The notes under the pieces were generated by a model, which saw nothing but the letters and a program-made list of their open reading frames with translations, was not told the DNA's origin and made no database searches. A stretch of 64,000 nucleotides of DNA, taken from Takakia lepidozioides. Taxonomy: Eukaryota; Streptophyta; Takakiopsida; Takakiales; Takakiaceae. The stretch lies in assembly GCA_030704615.1 (NCBI GenBank), contig CM060731.1, positions 90,810,756 to 90,874,755 of the forward strand, in the 5' to 3' direction. Made by a program: the position numbers and the translations under genes. Shown piece after piece: positions 1 through 9,742 of the stretch (position 1 is the stretch's first letter; each line of letters opens with the position of its first letter).

Positions 1-1598
1 TACCTCTACGGCAATCTCTTCACCCTTGTCACGGATCACCAACCATTGAAGTGGTTGATGGAGTCAGACAAGCTTACAGGGAAGCTTGCACGGTGGGCAC
101 TTATGCTTCAAGAATACGACTTTCGGGGGGTGCATCGAGCCGGTATTGTCAATCGGGATGCAGATGGATTGAGTCGTAATCCATGCACGAGCAAGCATGA
201 TGATACTGGAGCTCGGTGGCATGGTGAGACGGATGAGGAGATGGTGCCAGGATGGCATGCATCTGCCTTTTTGTGCATCCTAGCAATGGGAGCTCAAGCT
301 GGTCCATCCCATAGCATTGGTCATGTAGATGGTGTGCATGACGATCCGGAGATCAGTGAGGAGCTTGGTGGTGCTAAGGATGTGCATGAAGATGCAACAG
401 TGTTGGCCTACCTTTGTACTAGAGAGATAGCAGCCAGTGTGACTGCTAAGGAGAGAGATCGGATCCTACAATGAGCCAAGAGGTTCAAGTGGGAGGGGAT
501 TCACCTACTCCGAGTATGGGAGGATGGACGAGTGAGGATTGTGCCTCATCCAACACAACAAGCGCGATTGGTACGCCATGTCCATGAGGAGTTGGGACAT
601 TTTGGGGTGCGGCGCACTCATAGTTTGCTGCAAGGACAGTACTGGTGGTGGGGCATGTACACGGATGTGCAACAGTTAGTGGCAAGGTGCATGGTGTGTG
701 ATAGAGTGCAAACTTTTTTAAATGCACCTACTCCACAATTGCATCATTTACCCATTATGGGTTTGGGCTATCGTTGGAGTCTTGACTTCGCAGGCCCATT
801 GCCACTAACGATTCGCCATAACAAGTATGTGCTGGTGATGGTGGAACATTTCTCCAAGTGGATTGAACTGGTGGCATTGCCTGACAAGGCAAGTGAGGGG
901 GCTGCGTATGCATTCTTAGATCGAGTGCTTAGCCAATTTGGTGCTCCAGCCGAGGTACTCACGGTCCAGGGGAGACAGTTCTTGGGGGAGTTTCAGGCTT
1001 TGTGTGAGCAAGCCTTGATAGATCACCGCACTACTTCTCGGGATCATCCCGAGGCTCATGGTCTGGCAGAGAGGGTTGTACAAAGAGTTAAGTGAGGCTT
1101 GCAAAAGTATAGCTTGCAGAAGGGACAGCCTCGTTCTCGCCTTATTTCCTTCTCTTTGGCCGAGAGCCAAATTTGCCTGCATCTATTCGCAGGGAGACTG
1201 CAGTAGTTCTCAACCTTGATGATCCGGATGTGTGGACACAAGCATGTGCCCAGCGGGCAGAGTTGTTCAAGAGAGTCATGCCTATGGCTTTTGATAACCT
1301 TGCTATTGCCCAACACCGAGACACATTGAGGTACGCCACTATACGTGGAGGGGGATATCGGTCAGGTGTTCGGCATTTCCACCCTGGGGACTATGTGTAT
1401 CTGCAGCGGACAGCGCCTACGACTTTGGATGTCACAGCTGAGCGTGTGATTCTAAGGGTCCGGGAGGTGTTGCCTTCAGGAGTGTTGATTGTGGAGGGTC
1501 GAGATGGCATGGTATGGAAGGACCATGTGCGCAATTGTGCGCCGTGTCACCTTCCACATGTGGATGGGAGGATAGATCCCAACCTTGCAGGTGTGTGA
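1..1598 (+). pseudogene. Ty3/gypsy pol fragment: RNase H end, integrase zinc finger and core
   Basis: Retrotransposon polyprotein remnant cut by the left window edge. The first 180 bases read as the end of an RT-linked RNase H domain (T-D-H-Q-P-L-K-W, then V-N-R-D-A-D-G-L-S-R). From about 532 there is an integrase H-H-C-C zinc finger (H-x3-H type, then C-M-V-C-D), followed by the catalytic core with the first Asp in L-D-F-A-G-P. The usual second Asp (T-D-Q-G) reads T-V-Q-G, so the catalytic triad is broken; the Glu region (H-G-L-A-E-R) remains. A stop near 1092 and a frame change separate the core from a C-terminal part (1173-1598) with the F-H-P-G-D-Y-V-Y signature typical of the integrase SH3-like tail. 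Inactive relic; family assignment is firm, clade is not assigned. Confidence 0.85.
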
Positions 1599-1698
1599 CA
1601 AATGCTCAAGGGGATGGCACATGGGATGCTTGACACCGCCACTTGAGGAGGTTCATACTGGAGAATGGTTGTGTCCGCGATGCCTTGGACATAGGTAG
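1536..1698 (+). other. PHD-finger-like tail of the gypsy integrase
   Basis: The integrase tail runs into a complete set of PHD ligands: C-A-P-C (from 1536), C-D-K-C, W-H-M-G-C and C-P-R-C, with the family-typical L-T-P-P-L and G-E-W-L-C-P around them. The first pair lies in the integrase frame and the other three pairs in the next frame. A stop near 1596 and a one-base shift (or a splice at the ttgcag before 1590) lie between them. PHD fingers read histone H3 tails, so on an integrase it could steer insertion to marked chromatin; that role is inference. Stop codon tag at 1696-1698. Confidence 0.65.
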
Positions 1699-1953
1699 TG
1701 GGCATGACAATGGTGGAATTGACAAGTGATCCAAGGTCTAGCTGATTGGAGCTCAACGCCATGGATACTTAATTGAAGATCATGGATTGCAGGAAGGCGA
1801 GTAACGATGGGGCTACTTTTGCACCCGGCCTCTTGATCTATTGACTTTAGATATTGGGACATGTGCGATTGAAGACCAAGCGATGATTTTATTGAGATGG
1901 ATACTTGTCAGCTATCCGGTGTTAGAGGGACCTAATCACCAGCTAGGGAGGCG

Positions 1954-2496
1954 ATTGTGGCATAGCTTTCTAGGATTGTGTGCTTAGAATGTATGGTGGA
2001 CAACGATGTATGTTGTGGGACGATGCTTAGGTGCACGACAGCTGTCATGGTTTTAGTCATGGTTAAATAGAATTACCTACTTCTAGTTAACTAGGACATT
2101 TTGGATATTTATATTTGTGTTTTGTGTGTTGGGACTTCATTTGGTCTCACATGCCAAGTGAGGTGTCAAACCTCACTTGGGACATGGGGATGGGTTTTCC
2201 CCTTGTGAGTGTTGAGGAGGGCTCATCTTCTTGTAGTTGAGCCTCCATGAGCCTTTCCCACCTCCATAGCTCTAGGTATTGAGAGGGAGTGTGGTGAGGG
2301 CTTTGTAGGGTGGATTCCTTTAGCAAAGGTGCCCTTGGCTTGACTTAGTTTATGTGATTGAGTGGATTCATGAGTGGAGTGTTTCCATTGTGTGTTCACT
2401 TCCATTATCATTGTGGCATAGCTTTCTAGGATTGTGTGCTTAGAATGTATGGTGGACAGCGATGTATGTTGTGGCACGATGCTTAGGTGCACGACA
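1954..2496 (+). repeat. 87-bp direct repeat pair
   Basis: Bases 1954-2040 recur at 2410-2496 with two differences. The units are 456 bases apart and lie downstream of the gypsy pol fragment, so they could be leftovers of a duplicated 3' non-coding region or LTR. No LTR ends were recognised. Confidence 0.7.
2154..2180. repeat. Perfect 11-bp inverted repeat (hairpin)
   Basis: CCAAGTGAGGT, five bases, then ACCTCACTTGG. It lies between the two 87-bp direct repeats, in what is probably the 3' non-coding part of the gypsy relic. Confidence 0.8.
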
Positions 2497-3520
2497 AACA
2501 AGTGTTTCTCTCTTCTTCTCCATCGATGGCTCATAGGAAGAAATTTGCGGTAGTTGGGATACACCATCTTGTGAAGATGGCCGGAGCTATATGCATCAAG
2601 ATCATCGCCACAATGCAAGCATGCATGGTACCCTTTGGTGCTTAGCCCCGAGCAAACAGTTAGTCATGTACTACACATCCCGCCACATTAGCAAAGACAA
2701 AAAGTTTCATATGCATGGCCCATAATGTCATCTACCCCACTATGGTGCACAAGACTGTCGCCGCTACTTCAATCAATCCCAATCCTCATCGATATTATCC
2801 GGCATTGACAAGTGAATGTACGCGGGTTGTTCATGGGAAACATAATATACCTGGATAATCATGCATTGTCCAAAGCAAGATGTCTCTCATCTGAAAAGAT
2901 TGTCCGGCCATAGGGTCAAGTGAAGCATCCAATGTCGGGACCCCCCTCCATAGCTCCTTAAGTTCATCAACAAGTACGTATCCATGTTTGCCACTTGTTT
3001 TTTCCATATGAGACATTCACATCATTGTTTCAATGCTCCACCAATATGCAAATTATACTACAAAATGAATTACACGTCTTACTCCATGATTATGTCACTC
3101 ATCAATCTTGCATCCGAATTGCGTCAGAGATCATAGGTTTAATATAAAGTCCAAGGCAATAATAAACATGAAATGAGTACACTCACCTGACACGATGGCA
3201 GCCAACATGATATGGCTTTTTTTAATTGAAAGATACGGAGGGATGTTGTAATTCACCATGGTCACCGGCCAAGTGGAATGACTACATGACTGGACAGAGA
3301 ATGGGTTGACCCCATCCGAGGATAAGCCGAGGTGGACATGTCGTGGGTCGTCCAAGAGAAAAGGCCACATCTCTTCAATATGCCTCCATACTTGTGAATC
3401 TTGTGGCCCGCACACCTTTCCCGGGGGGCTCCGATGCGAGGCGTGCCATCTCATGAGTCTGGCCAATTCGGGGCTTCGGTACTGTGCCCTCAAACGCGGG
3501 ATAATCGGAAAGTAATGCAT
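2490..3520 (-). pseudogene. CACTA (En/Spm) Tnp2 transposase relic
   Basis: Reading leftwards from 3520, the translation matches the Tnp2 domain of the intact element at 58952-63026 block by block: F-P-I-I-P-R-L, M-R-W-H-A-S, S-S-D-G-V-N-P-F, S-T-W-P-V, N-Y-N-I-P-P-Y-L (3131-3520); then V-D-E-L-K-E-L-W-R-G-V and M-R-D-I-L-L-W-T-M-H-D-Y-P (2831-3016); then K-M-V-Y-P-N-Y-R-K-F-L-P (about 2500-2590). The blocks sit in different frames with stops between them, so it is a dead, much older copy on the opposite strand. N-terminal and DUF4218 parts are not visible. Confidence 0.8.
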
Positions 3521-4858
3521 TTTCTAGGATGAAATACCCCACGTCCCCCACATGTAATCATCCCATTAGCACACATAATACAACACCCTTATGTCTTTCC
3601 CTTTATGCAGCCTCTCTCTCATTTGGGCGTGAATGGTCAAAACCAAACATCGCTCCTTCCACTCCTCACTCACTCCTTCCAATTCACAATCAGATCTTGC
3701 ATGAGTACTACTCTCTAAACCCTAAATTTTGTGGAATACACTTTACATGCATTGAGAAGATTAAAGAAGTAATTTCTATGCGAGGGGGAACGGCGCTCTC
3801 GCCCACGGCTCCCGCCTGATGTACTTGGGTTGTTTTCGGATGGGGTGCCAAGAGAAAGGACCGTGAAGGGATGGACAAAGTCCTAATATGAACAAATGAA
3901 CATAGGGACATATATTATAATGTGTCTTTGCAACCATACAACTCATTATAAGCGAAATGCAAACAACAACCTTCAATGTATGTGTGCATCAAATATGTTA
4001 TTCAATAATTACATGTATGTGCGCAACGTACACGCATGCAAAGTTTCAAACCCAAACAAAATCATTTGCCCCCCCAAGGATGCATTCACCCTATCAACTT
4101 TGTTTATTAATGTGAGAGAAAATCCTCTCATGCCATTGCACCCATCAAACGGATGTGGCTCAAGCTTCACTTTTTCCTACATGTGCTTAAATATGTGTGA
4201 AACACCTGTACAAAGATCCAGCAGAAGAAAAAAACATTTGCCTCCCCAACGACGCACTCACCCTTGCACCAATTTTGAATTAAATCGAATTTAAAATAAA
4301 TATTTGCATTTAGAAAATATATTATTGCAGTTTTGAGGGGCGTAATGATTTTATTTTTAGCTCTATTTTGTTTTGTGACATCGGGCTTTGCACCACTACA
4401 TCCATGCAAAAACTTGGACAAAAAAAAAATGGAAAAAAAAAAATGTGTTTCTAGGGTCACTTTTGCAGAACTCTCTATGAAGAGTGCATGAAATTGAAGA
4501 TAACTCGACTTTGGAATGCAAATGAGAGAACAAAATCTGGTTATGGGTCCAAATGACTTTTGTTTACTCCCAAATTTTGCATGCACATTGCACATGCTAT
4601 CATTAAGCATATGGCTTGAAAATGGAATAAAAAAAAAATCATGTGCAGGCGAAACACAATTTTCCGTCTCTACGACACGTAGTTGCGTTCAATACTAGAA
4701 TAACCCATTGAATCAACTTGGTTCAAGCTCATATTTGGTCCACATGTGCACAAGTATGTTTAGATCACATATGCATAGTTGCAACCCACATGAGCAACAA
4801 GAAAAATATTGACATCAATCGATTAATCGGATGTATACAAAGTACATCATGAGAATAT
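3521..4858. other. Intergenic, AT-rich, no gene recognised
   Basis: Short open frames on both strands show no family motif. Two A-runs occur near 4421-4441. Nothing else supportable was seen. Confidence 0.5.
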
Positions 4859-5963
4859 CTACAATGTCCCTCTACGTCTCAAAGGAATCCTATTTCTATC
4901 ATACACATCCCACTCACGCTGTAATCGGAGGTCCCAATCATCCCGAGAGAACTCGTATGATGCAAATAGTTCGCTGCCAGCCCTAATAGTCCTACTAGCA
5001 CATATCATTACAAACATGTGCATCCCCTCACAGTATACCGATGTATGACCACAAAAGCTCTCATGCCCATCGCTTCGCTCGTCCCATACTACATTGGTTC
5101 TCCTAGGATGACCAAAAGAACTGTTGACCAGCCCAACAACATTGCCAAAGATGTCGGGGTCACCATCACAAAATCTAATCTCAATGGGAGACAACCCCCG
5201 TCTACGTACATCCTGTCCGTTGACACACAAAATGTAGGGTAGGATGTATGGGGCTTCGAGGCATAATGTAGGGAACTACGCGGAGGTGTAGTATGGACCG
5301 TAGTAGAGAAACAAGTCCACCATGCTGTTGCTCCGGGGATGAACCACAATATCATTGACCGTGAATAAACCCCGACCCATAGTAGGGTCTGTAGCGGCTT
5401 TCACAACATACCGTCTCCCCCAATACTCGAACTCCACATTCTCTTGGATGGGGGTGGGAGGGTCGAGATGATTCCCCCAACAACAAGGCTGGACGGTCCC
5501 AAGTAACATAGTCTTATTCGCTTCCCATCGGGGGCGAGGATCCGGCTAAGGCCGCCCAAGCCAAAGGGGAGGAAACCTAGGGCGAAGCCGACCCCTCCTA
5601 GGGGTTCGGGGGGCACATGCACGAGGAGGTGGTACTGCTGGCGGAGGAGATAAAAGTAGAGGTGGTTGACGATGTAATGTCGGAGGTGCAGCCGGGGGTA
5701 CAACGTCGGGATCAGGCAAAGAAACAGATGGGGGGGGGGGGGGGGGCTGCTCGTCGCCAGCCATAACGCCTACGACATCTACGATACCCCTCGACCCTAC
5801 GCATCTCATCTACGTACTGCTGGGGGAACCAACTGGTCACATCGGGCACATGCTCTGGCACAAATTCTGCAAGTAGACCGGTGCAAAATGCCTCCTGTGC
5901 AATGTGATTGCGAGCTTGGGCATCAAGTCGTGGCTGCAATATGCGTAGTGAACGATGCATCAA
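4859..5963 (-). pseudogene. SET-domain (lysine methyltransferase-like) gene remnant
   Basis: One frame from 5509 down to 4859 reads as a SET domain. The N-terminal part has G-R-G-L-F-T and F-L-Y-Y-G-P. The C-terminal part has G-N-V-V-G-L-V-N-S-S-F-G-H-P (in place of the usual N-H-S...P-N) and I-R-A-G-S-E-L-F-A-S-Y-E-F (in place of G-E-E-L...D-Y). An in-frame TAG at about 5276-5278 interrupts it. Upstream exon-like sequence (5963-5712, L-Q-P-R-L-D-A-Q-A-R) is followed by a proline-rich stretch over a 17-G run near 5729-5745, where frame cannot be trusted. SET enzymes methylate histone or other lysines; activity here is unlikely given the stop. It could be a gene captured by a transposon, as a Tnp2 relic lies just downstream on the same strand. 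Confidence 0.6.
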
Positions 5964-6035
5964 TACTTATGTCGTAATTTGGATTCATGTATGCTTACCA
6001 ATCATACTATATTATTAGATAAACCTAAATGTACC

Positions 6036-7198
6036 TTAAATGAATGTTAATGAGAGGGGTGGGAAAACACTCACCTTTGCCGTATCCGCAATCCTGTTCT
6101 TCTTGTAATGTTTTCGACCAGGTTGCCCACACAACGGGCAATTGCACTCTCCCTTTCCTCTCTGCTTCTGTTTACTGTTCAAAGGTAGGCTTCCTGCCCC
6201 GAGTTTAAATTTCAGTCTGGTGCCAAGAGTGGAATAGACCCTTGAGCACATCCATGATGTCCTCTCCCATGTCACAGACTGGAAACAGGTTCAGGGAAGT
6301 TTTCTTCCTAACTTCATTTTCATCGGACAATTTTCTGGTAACAGACATGGCTTTGGACACTACACTCTCTAAGTCAGGTTTATTCAGCAAGGTCAAGACT
6401 TGCGGGTCCAGATTCAGATCCTTGAGAATCTCTTCTACTCTCTTCTCCCAGGGCTTAGCCTGTTTGACAGGGCGGTCTTATTTCCAAGATATAGAGTCGA
6501 TTAACTTAGGATATCTGGTGTTGGACATATGCTGCAGCTGAACCCACCAGCTATCCTCTACAAATCCCTTCACACAAGCATCAATCTGCTATGTGTGAGT
6601 TGCCCAAAAACTAGGCCTCAGAAGGGGCTGGGCTTTTGGCTCAGCCTCGAGACTTTCAAAGTTAATAAACAGAGGTACATGCACAATTCCCTTGATAGAT
6701 TTGAAGAGAGCGTCTCTTTGGTGAGAGAACCCCGGACAATGTATCAGAAAATGAATAATATCTTCAGGTTGCCCACACAACGGGCAATTGCACTCTCCCT
6801 TTCCTCTCTGCTTCTGTTTGCTTATCAAAGGTAGGCTTCCTGCCCCGAGTTTAAATTTCAGTCTAGTGCCGAGAGTGGGTAGACCCTTGAGGTCATCCAA
6901 GATGTCCTCCCCCATGTCATAGACTCAAAACAAGTTCAGAGAAGTTTTTTGCCTAACTTCATTTTCATCAGACAATCTCATGGCAACAGACACGGTTGGA
7001 CACTACAGCCTCTAAGTCAGATTTATCCAGCAAGGTGAAGACTTGCGGTTCCAGGTCCAGGTCCTTGAGAATCTCTTCTACTGTATTCTGCCAGGACTTA
7101 GCCTGTTTGACAGGGTGGTGGGCGGTCCTGTTTCCAAGATATAGAATCGATTAACTTAGGATATCTGGTGTTGGACATATGCTGCAGCTGACCCCACC
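6036..7198 (-). repeat. Two tandem copies of a LINE-type 3' coding end
   Basis: Bases 6119-6547 and 6767-7198 are diverged copies of the same sequence. On the minus strand the second copy encodes C-P-L-C-G-Q-P-E-D-I-I-H-F-L-I-H-C, the C-x2-C...H-x4-C zinc ligand pattern that follows the reverse transcriptase in many plant LINEs. The first copy keeps C-P-L-C and then diverges. No RT motifs are visible. Both are 5'-truncated fragments. Confidence 0.65.
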
Positions 7199-7199
7199 A

Positions 7200-7432
7200 T
7201 ATGACCTTAAACTCATCTTGTCGGGAGCTTAAAAGAGAGGGAGAGAGAGGGAGAGAGAGGGAGAGGGGGAGAGGAAGAGAGAGGGACAGAGAGAGGGAGT
7301 GAGAGGGAGAGATCAGGAAACAAAAAAATAAAAATAAAAAAATGTGGGGGGGGGGGGTGACTGACCAGCTATTGCTCAGCAGTTGCAGTTGCTCGGTCAC
7401 TCCCCCCCCCCACCTTTTTTTCTTTCTTTGTT
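7200..7432. repeat. Purine-rich simple repeats and a G/C-run hairpin
   Basis: GGGAGAGA-type simple sequence (7235-7315) and A/T runs lead into an inverted repeat. The left arm (about 7335-7370) has a G-run followed by TGACTGACC; the right arm (about 7391-7427) has GGTCACTCC and a C-run. The unpaired loop is about 20 bases. The homopolymer lengths are unreliable. Confidence 0.7.
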
Positions 7433-7504
7433 CCCCCTCTCTCCCTCTGTCTCCCTCTCTCATGGGAACCAGCAGGTTGTTATCAGTGTTGATTTCCTGT
7501 TTTT

Positions 7505-7800
7505 TCACCCATACCGGATGAAGTTTTGACAGAGTTTCATCCATCCTCTATCGGTTTTTCATCCATACCGGATGAGCCACCAGGATGGACACTGAATTAC
7601 CGTTAGGATGTTTTATTTGGTTTTTTCATTTCTCTTTTATTGACTCTCATCCATACCGGATGAGTCACCAAGGAATGAAAAATTACCTCTATGAGGGTTG
7701 CGTTTTTCTTCCATACCGGTTGAAAAACTACCAGGATAATAATTTTTCATTCCTCTTTCACTGACTCTTTTTTATCCATACCGGGTGGTCTGGTGAGGAA
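7505..7800. repeat. Five diverged CATCCATACCGGATGAG stem-loop units
   Basis: Units lie near 7508, 7560, 7648, 7712 and 7775. Each pairs TCATCC (or TTCC/TATCC) with GGATGA (or GGTTGA/GGGTGG) across a short loop. The same series recurs at about 25097-25390. Unit spacing is 50-90 bases. Confidence 0.7.
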
Positions 7801-9037
7801 TGATGAATTACCTAGGAAGAGGTAAACCGCTGCCACGGATGATATTCCCTACTTTTCATCTTGACAAGTGATTTGTTTATGGATGACGAGTACAGATGAT
7901 TATGGCTTGGAATTGATCTTAACTACCCCTAATTATGATTATTTACGGGGTGAAACCCTAACCCCTACCCTAAAACCTATTTTTAACTCTGCTACGGATG
8001 AAATCCGTCAAGGTAGAAAGGTATTTTTTACTGTTTTCATCCACGGATGAAAAATCGGGCCAAAAAACCCTATGTTGTCTCTCCCGCTGTCAGAATCACG
8101 AGATGTGCTTCTGAGCTCGCGGCGAGAGTGTTACGGCGGACGTGCTTTGGTGGATGCCCCTTTTGTGGTGTCGTATCCTTGCTGGGCGAGCCCCTGGGGA
8201 TGCGCGAAGGCGGCGCCTTGTCTCTCTAGCAGCGGGAAACACTGCTGTGAATGCAGTGGCATCTTCCCTCCTCTGGCTTCTAATTTTAGCAGTGGCATTT
8301 ATGCTGGGAAGTCTCTCTCCCTCCCTTCTATTGCCTTGCGAGTTTGCCTGCTTTGCTTCATTGCTCATGTGCTTTGTGGAGGCGACTTGCCGCGGGTGGT
8401 GATGGCGCATAACCCTCTTCCCCAATCGCTTAAGGTGCCTTTGGAGTTTAGGGATCATTGTGTTCTTATCTTCTTCTCTTGCTTTTGAGATTCTTAGTTG
8501 ACATCGATGACAAGTGTGAGGGTTTGTGATTCACCTGGGGTTCCACAATCCTCACTAATCTGTTGATTTTGTGGGGGCTTGTGATGGGACCAGGTGAGGA
8601 TCCTCACTTACTTTGAAATTTCTTGAGCATACAGTTGGGGATATGGGCTGAGAAGACCTGTAAGTTATCGCGCCTTGACGTGGTTGCTGTTTGCAGCCCC
8701 GAATTCAACCCGACTGCTCCTGGTTTGGCAGGCTACAACCTATGTTTTGGCTTTTGTTGTTCTGCCGTCGATGGGGCAGATCGACCTGTATGGCCTGTCT
8801 CCTGAGGCCTGCATACAGACCATACCCTATCTTTTGATCATTGACAGCAGGGCCTGTGGATTATCGAGCTAGGTTGTAACTTCTTTGGGCCATAGAGGAT
8901 CTGGTTTTATGGGGGCTACCTCGGTGGTTTGGGACTCTAAGGACGTGGTGGCCTTGAATGTTATGGCGGCAGCCTGATAAGGCACCGACCTGCTCCTTTT
9001 CGGGCCTGTTTATGGTGTGTGATGGATCATAGTGAGG

Positions 9038-9046
9038 TGTGCTTTG
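9038..9046. repeat. Left 9-bp target-site duplication of MULE copy A
   Basis: TGTGCTTTG here, CTTTCTTTG at 20388-20396, and TGTTCTTTG at the empty site 26649-26657. One and two mismatches to the empty site suggest an older insertion or imperfect boundaries by a base or two. Confidence 0.65.
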
Positions 9047-9250
9047 CAGGGATGCCTCGGCGTGAGCCTGGTCACGTGAGCGCGTGAGCGCGACTGCGCT
9101 CACGCCACGTCACCTTGCGCAAATGCCACGTCACGGGTCTCAGTCCACGTCATCACACGTGGAGGCCGAGTCACCACGCACCCAGAAAGAAGTGGAGTGT
9201 ATTCCCGCGGATTGGCACCCTTTACCGCGGAAACAAGCTGGACGACATAA
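9047..9250. repeat. Left terminal inverted repeat and subterminal motifs, copy A
   Basis: CAGGGATGCC start, then GTGAGCG-rich sequence and repeated CCACGTCA (about 9105, 9125, 9143). The block ends in the CCGCGG...CCGCGG region near 9207-9232. CCACGTCA is the reverse complement of the plant bZIP-type TGACGTGG site; binding is inference. Confidence 0.75.
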
Positions 9251-9254
9251 TAAA

Positions 9255-9630
9255 AGGCATTGAATAAATGATGGATGAATGTACAGTTGGATGATAAACA
9301 GATGGATGAGTTTGAAAAATCTATGTAGATGGATGAATGACGGATGGATAAGAGTAAAATGGATGAATGTATAATGGATATTGAGCAATGACAAAAATTC
9401 ATGACAGGAAGATGCATGACCAAATCTTTTGACGAATGCACAAAGTATATGAAATGAGTGTGGAAGGTTTGTGGGGTGGATTAAAGAGTACAGAGGATGA
9501 ATGTACAATGGATGTTGTACAAAGGAAGCTTTCATGAATGGAGCACGCATGAATACGGTGTAGATGAATGCACAATGGATATGAGAAGAGTCAGGAAGGT
9601 TTGTGAGATGGATTCATACATATAGCAATG
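9255..9630. repeat. Degenerate GGATGAATG minisatellite
   Basis: At least eight irregular copies of GGATGAATG or close variants lie inside the left end of the element, also in copy C (about 45226-45590). Long frames here are by-products of the repeat. Confidence 0.7.
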
Positions 9631-9742
9631 TAAACGAAAGTTGATTCTGTGATTATTATTTGTTCTAAAGGAACAACTACGGTAGAGTAAGGGGATTCAA
9701 CGTTTCCAGATAATATGAAAATGAATATTAAAAGAATACAGT

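Larger units (their letters stand above)
7433..9046. repeat. R1 repeat, copy 1, left part
   Basis: Closely matches 25021-26657 base for base with scattered differences. It continues at 20388 after the MULE insertion. It contains a series of CATCCATACCGGATGAG stem-loops and a CT-rich open frame (8072-8488) also present in copy 2 (25675-26091), with no recognisable domain. I cannot name the R1 family. Confidence 0.8.

Noticed and set aside
7952-7977. Interstitial telomere (CCCTAAA) tract
   Set aside because: Only three imperfect units (CCCTAACCCCTACCCTAAAA), also in the second R1 copy; too short to call.
8072-8488. 138-residue frame conserved in both R1 copies
   Set aside because: No motif, several overlapping frames equally open on both strands, and conservation is expected from recent repeat identity.
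9100-9550. Ile/His/Ser-rich proteins on the minus strand at 9100-9550 and 45063-45513
   Set aside because: They are translations of the GGATGAATG minisatellite and terminal repeat.
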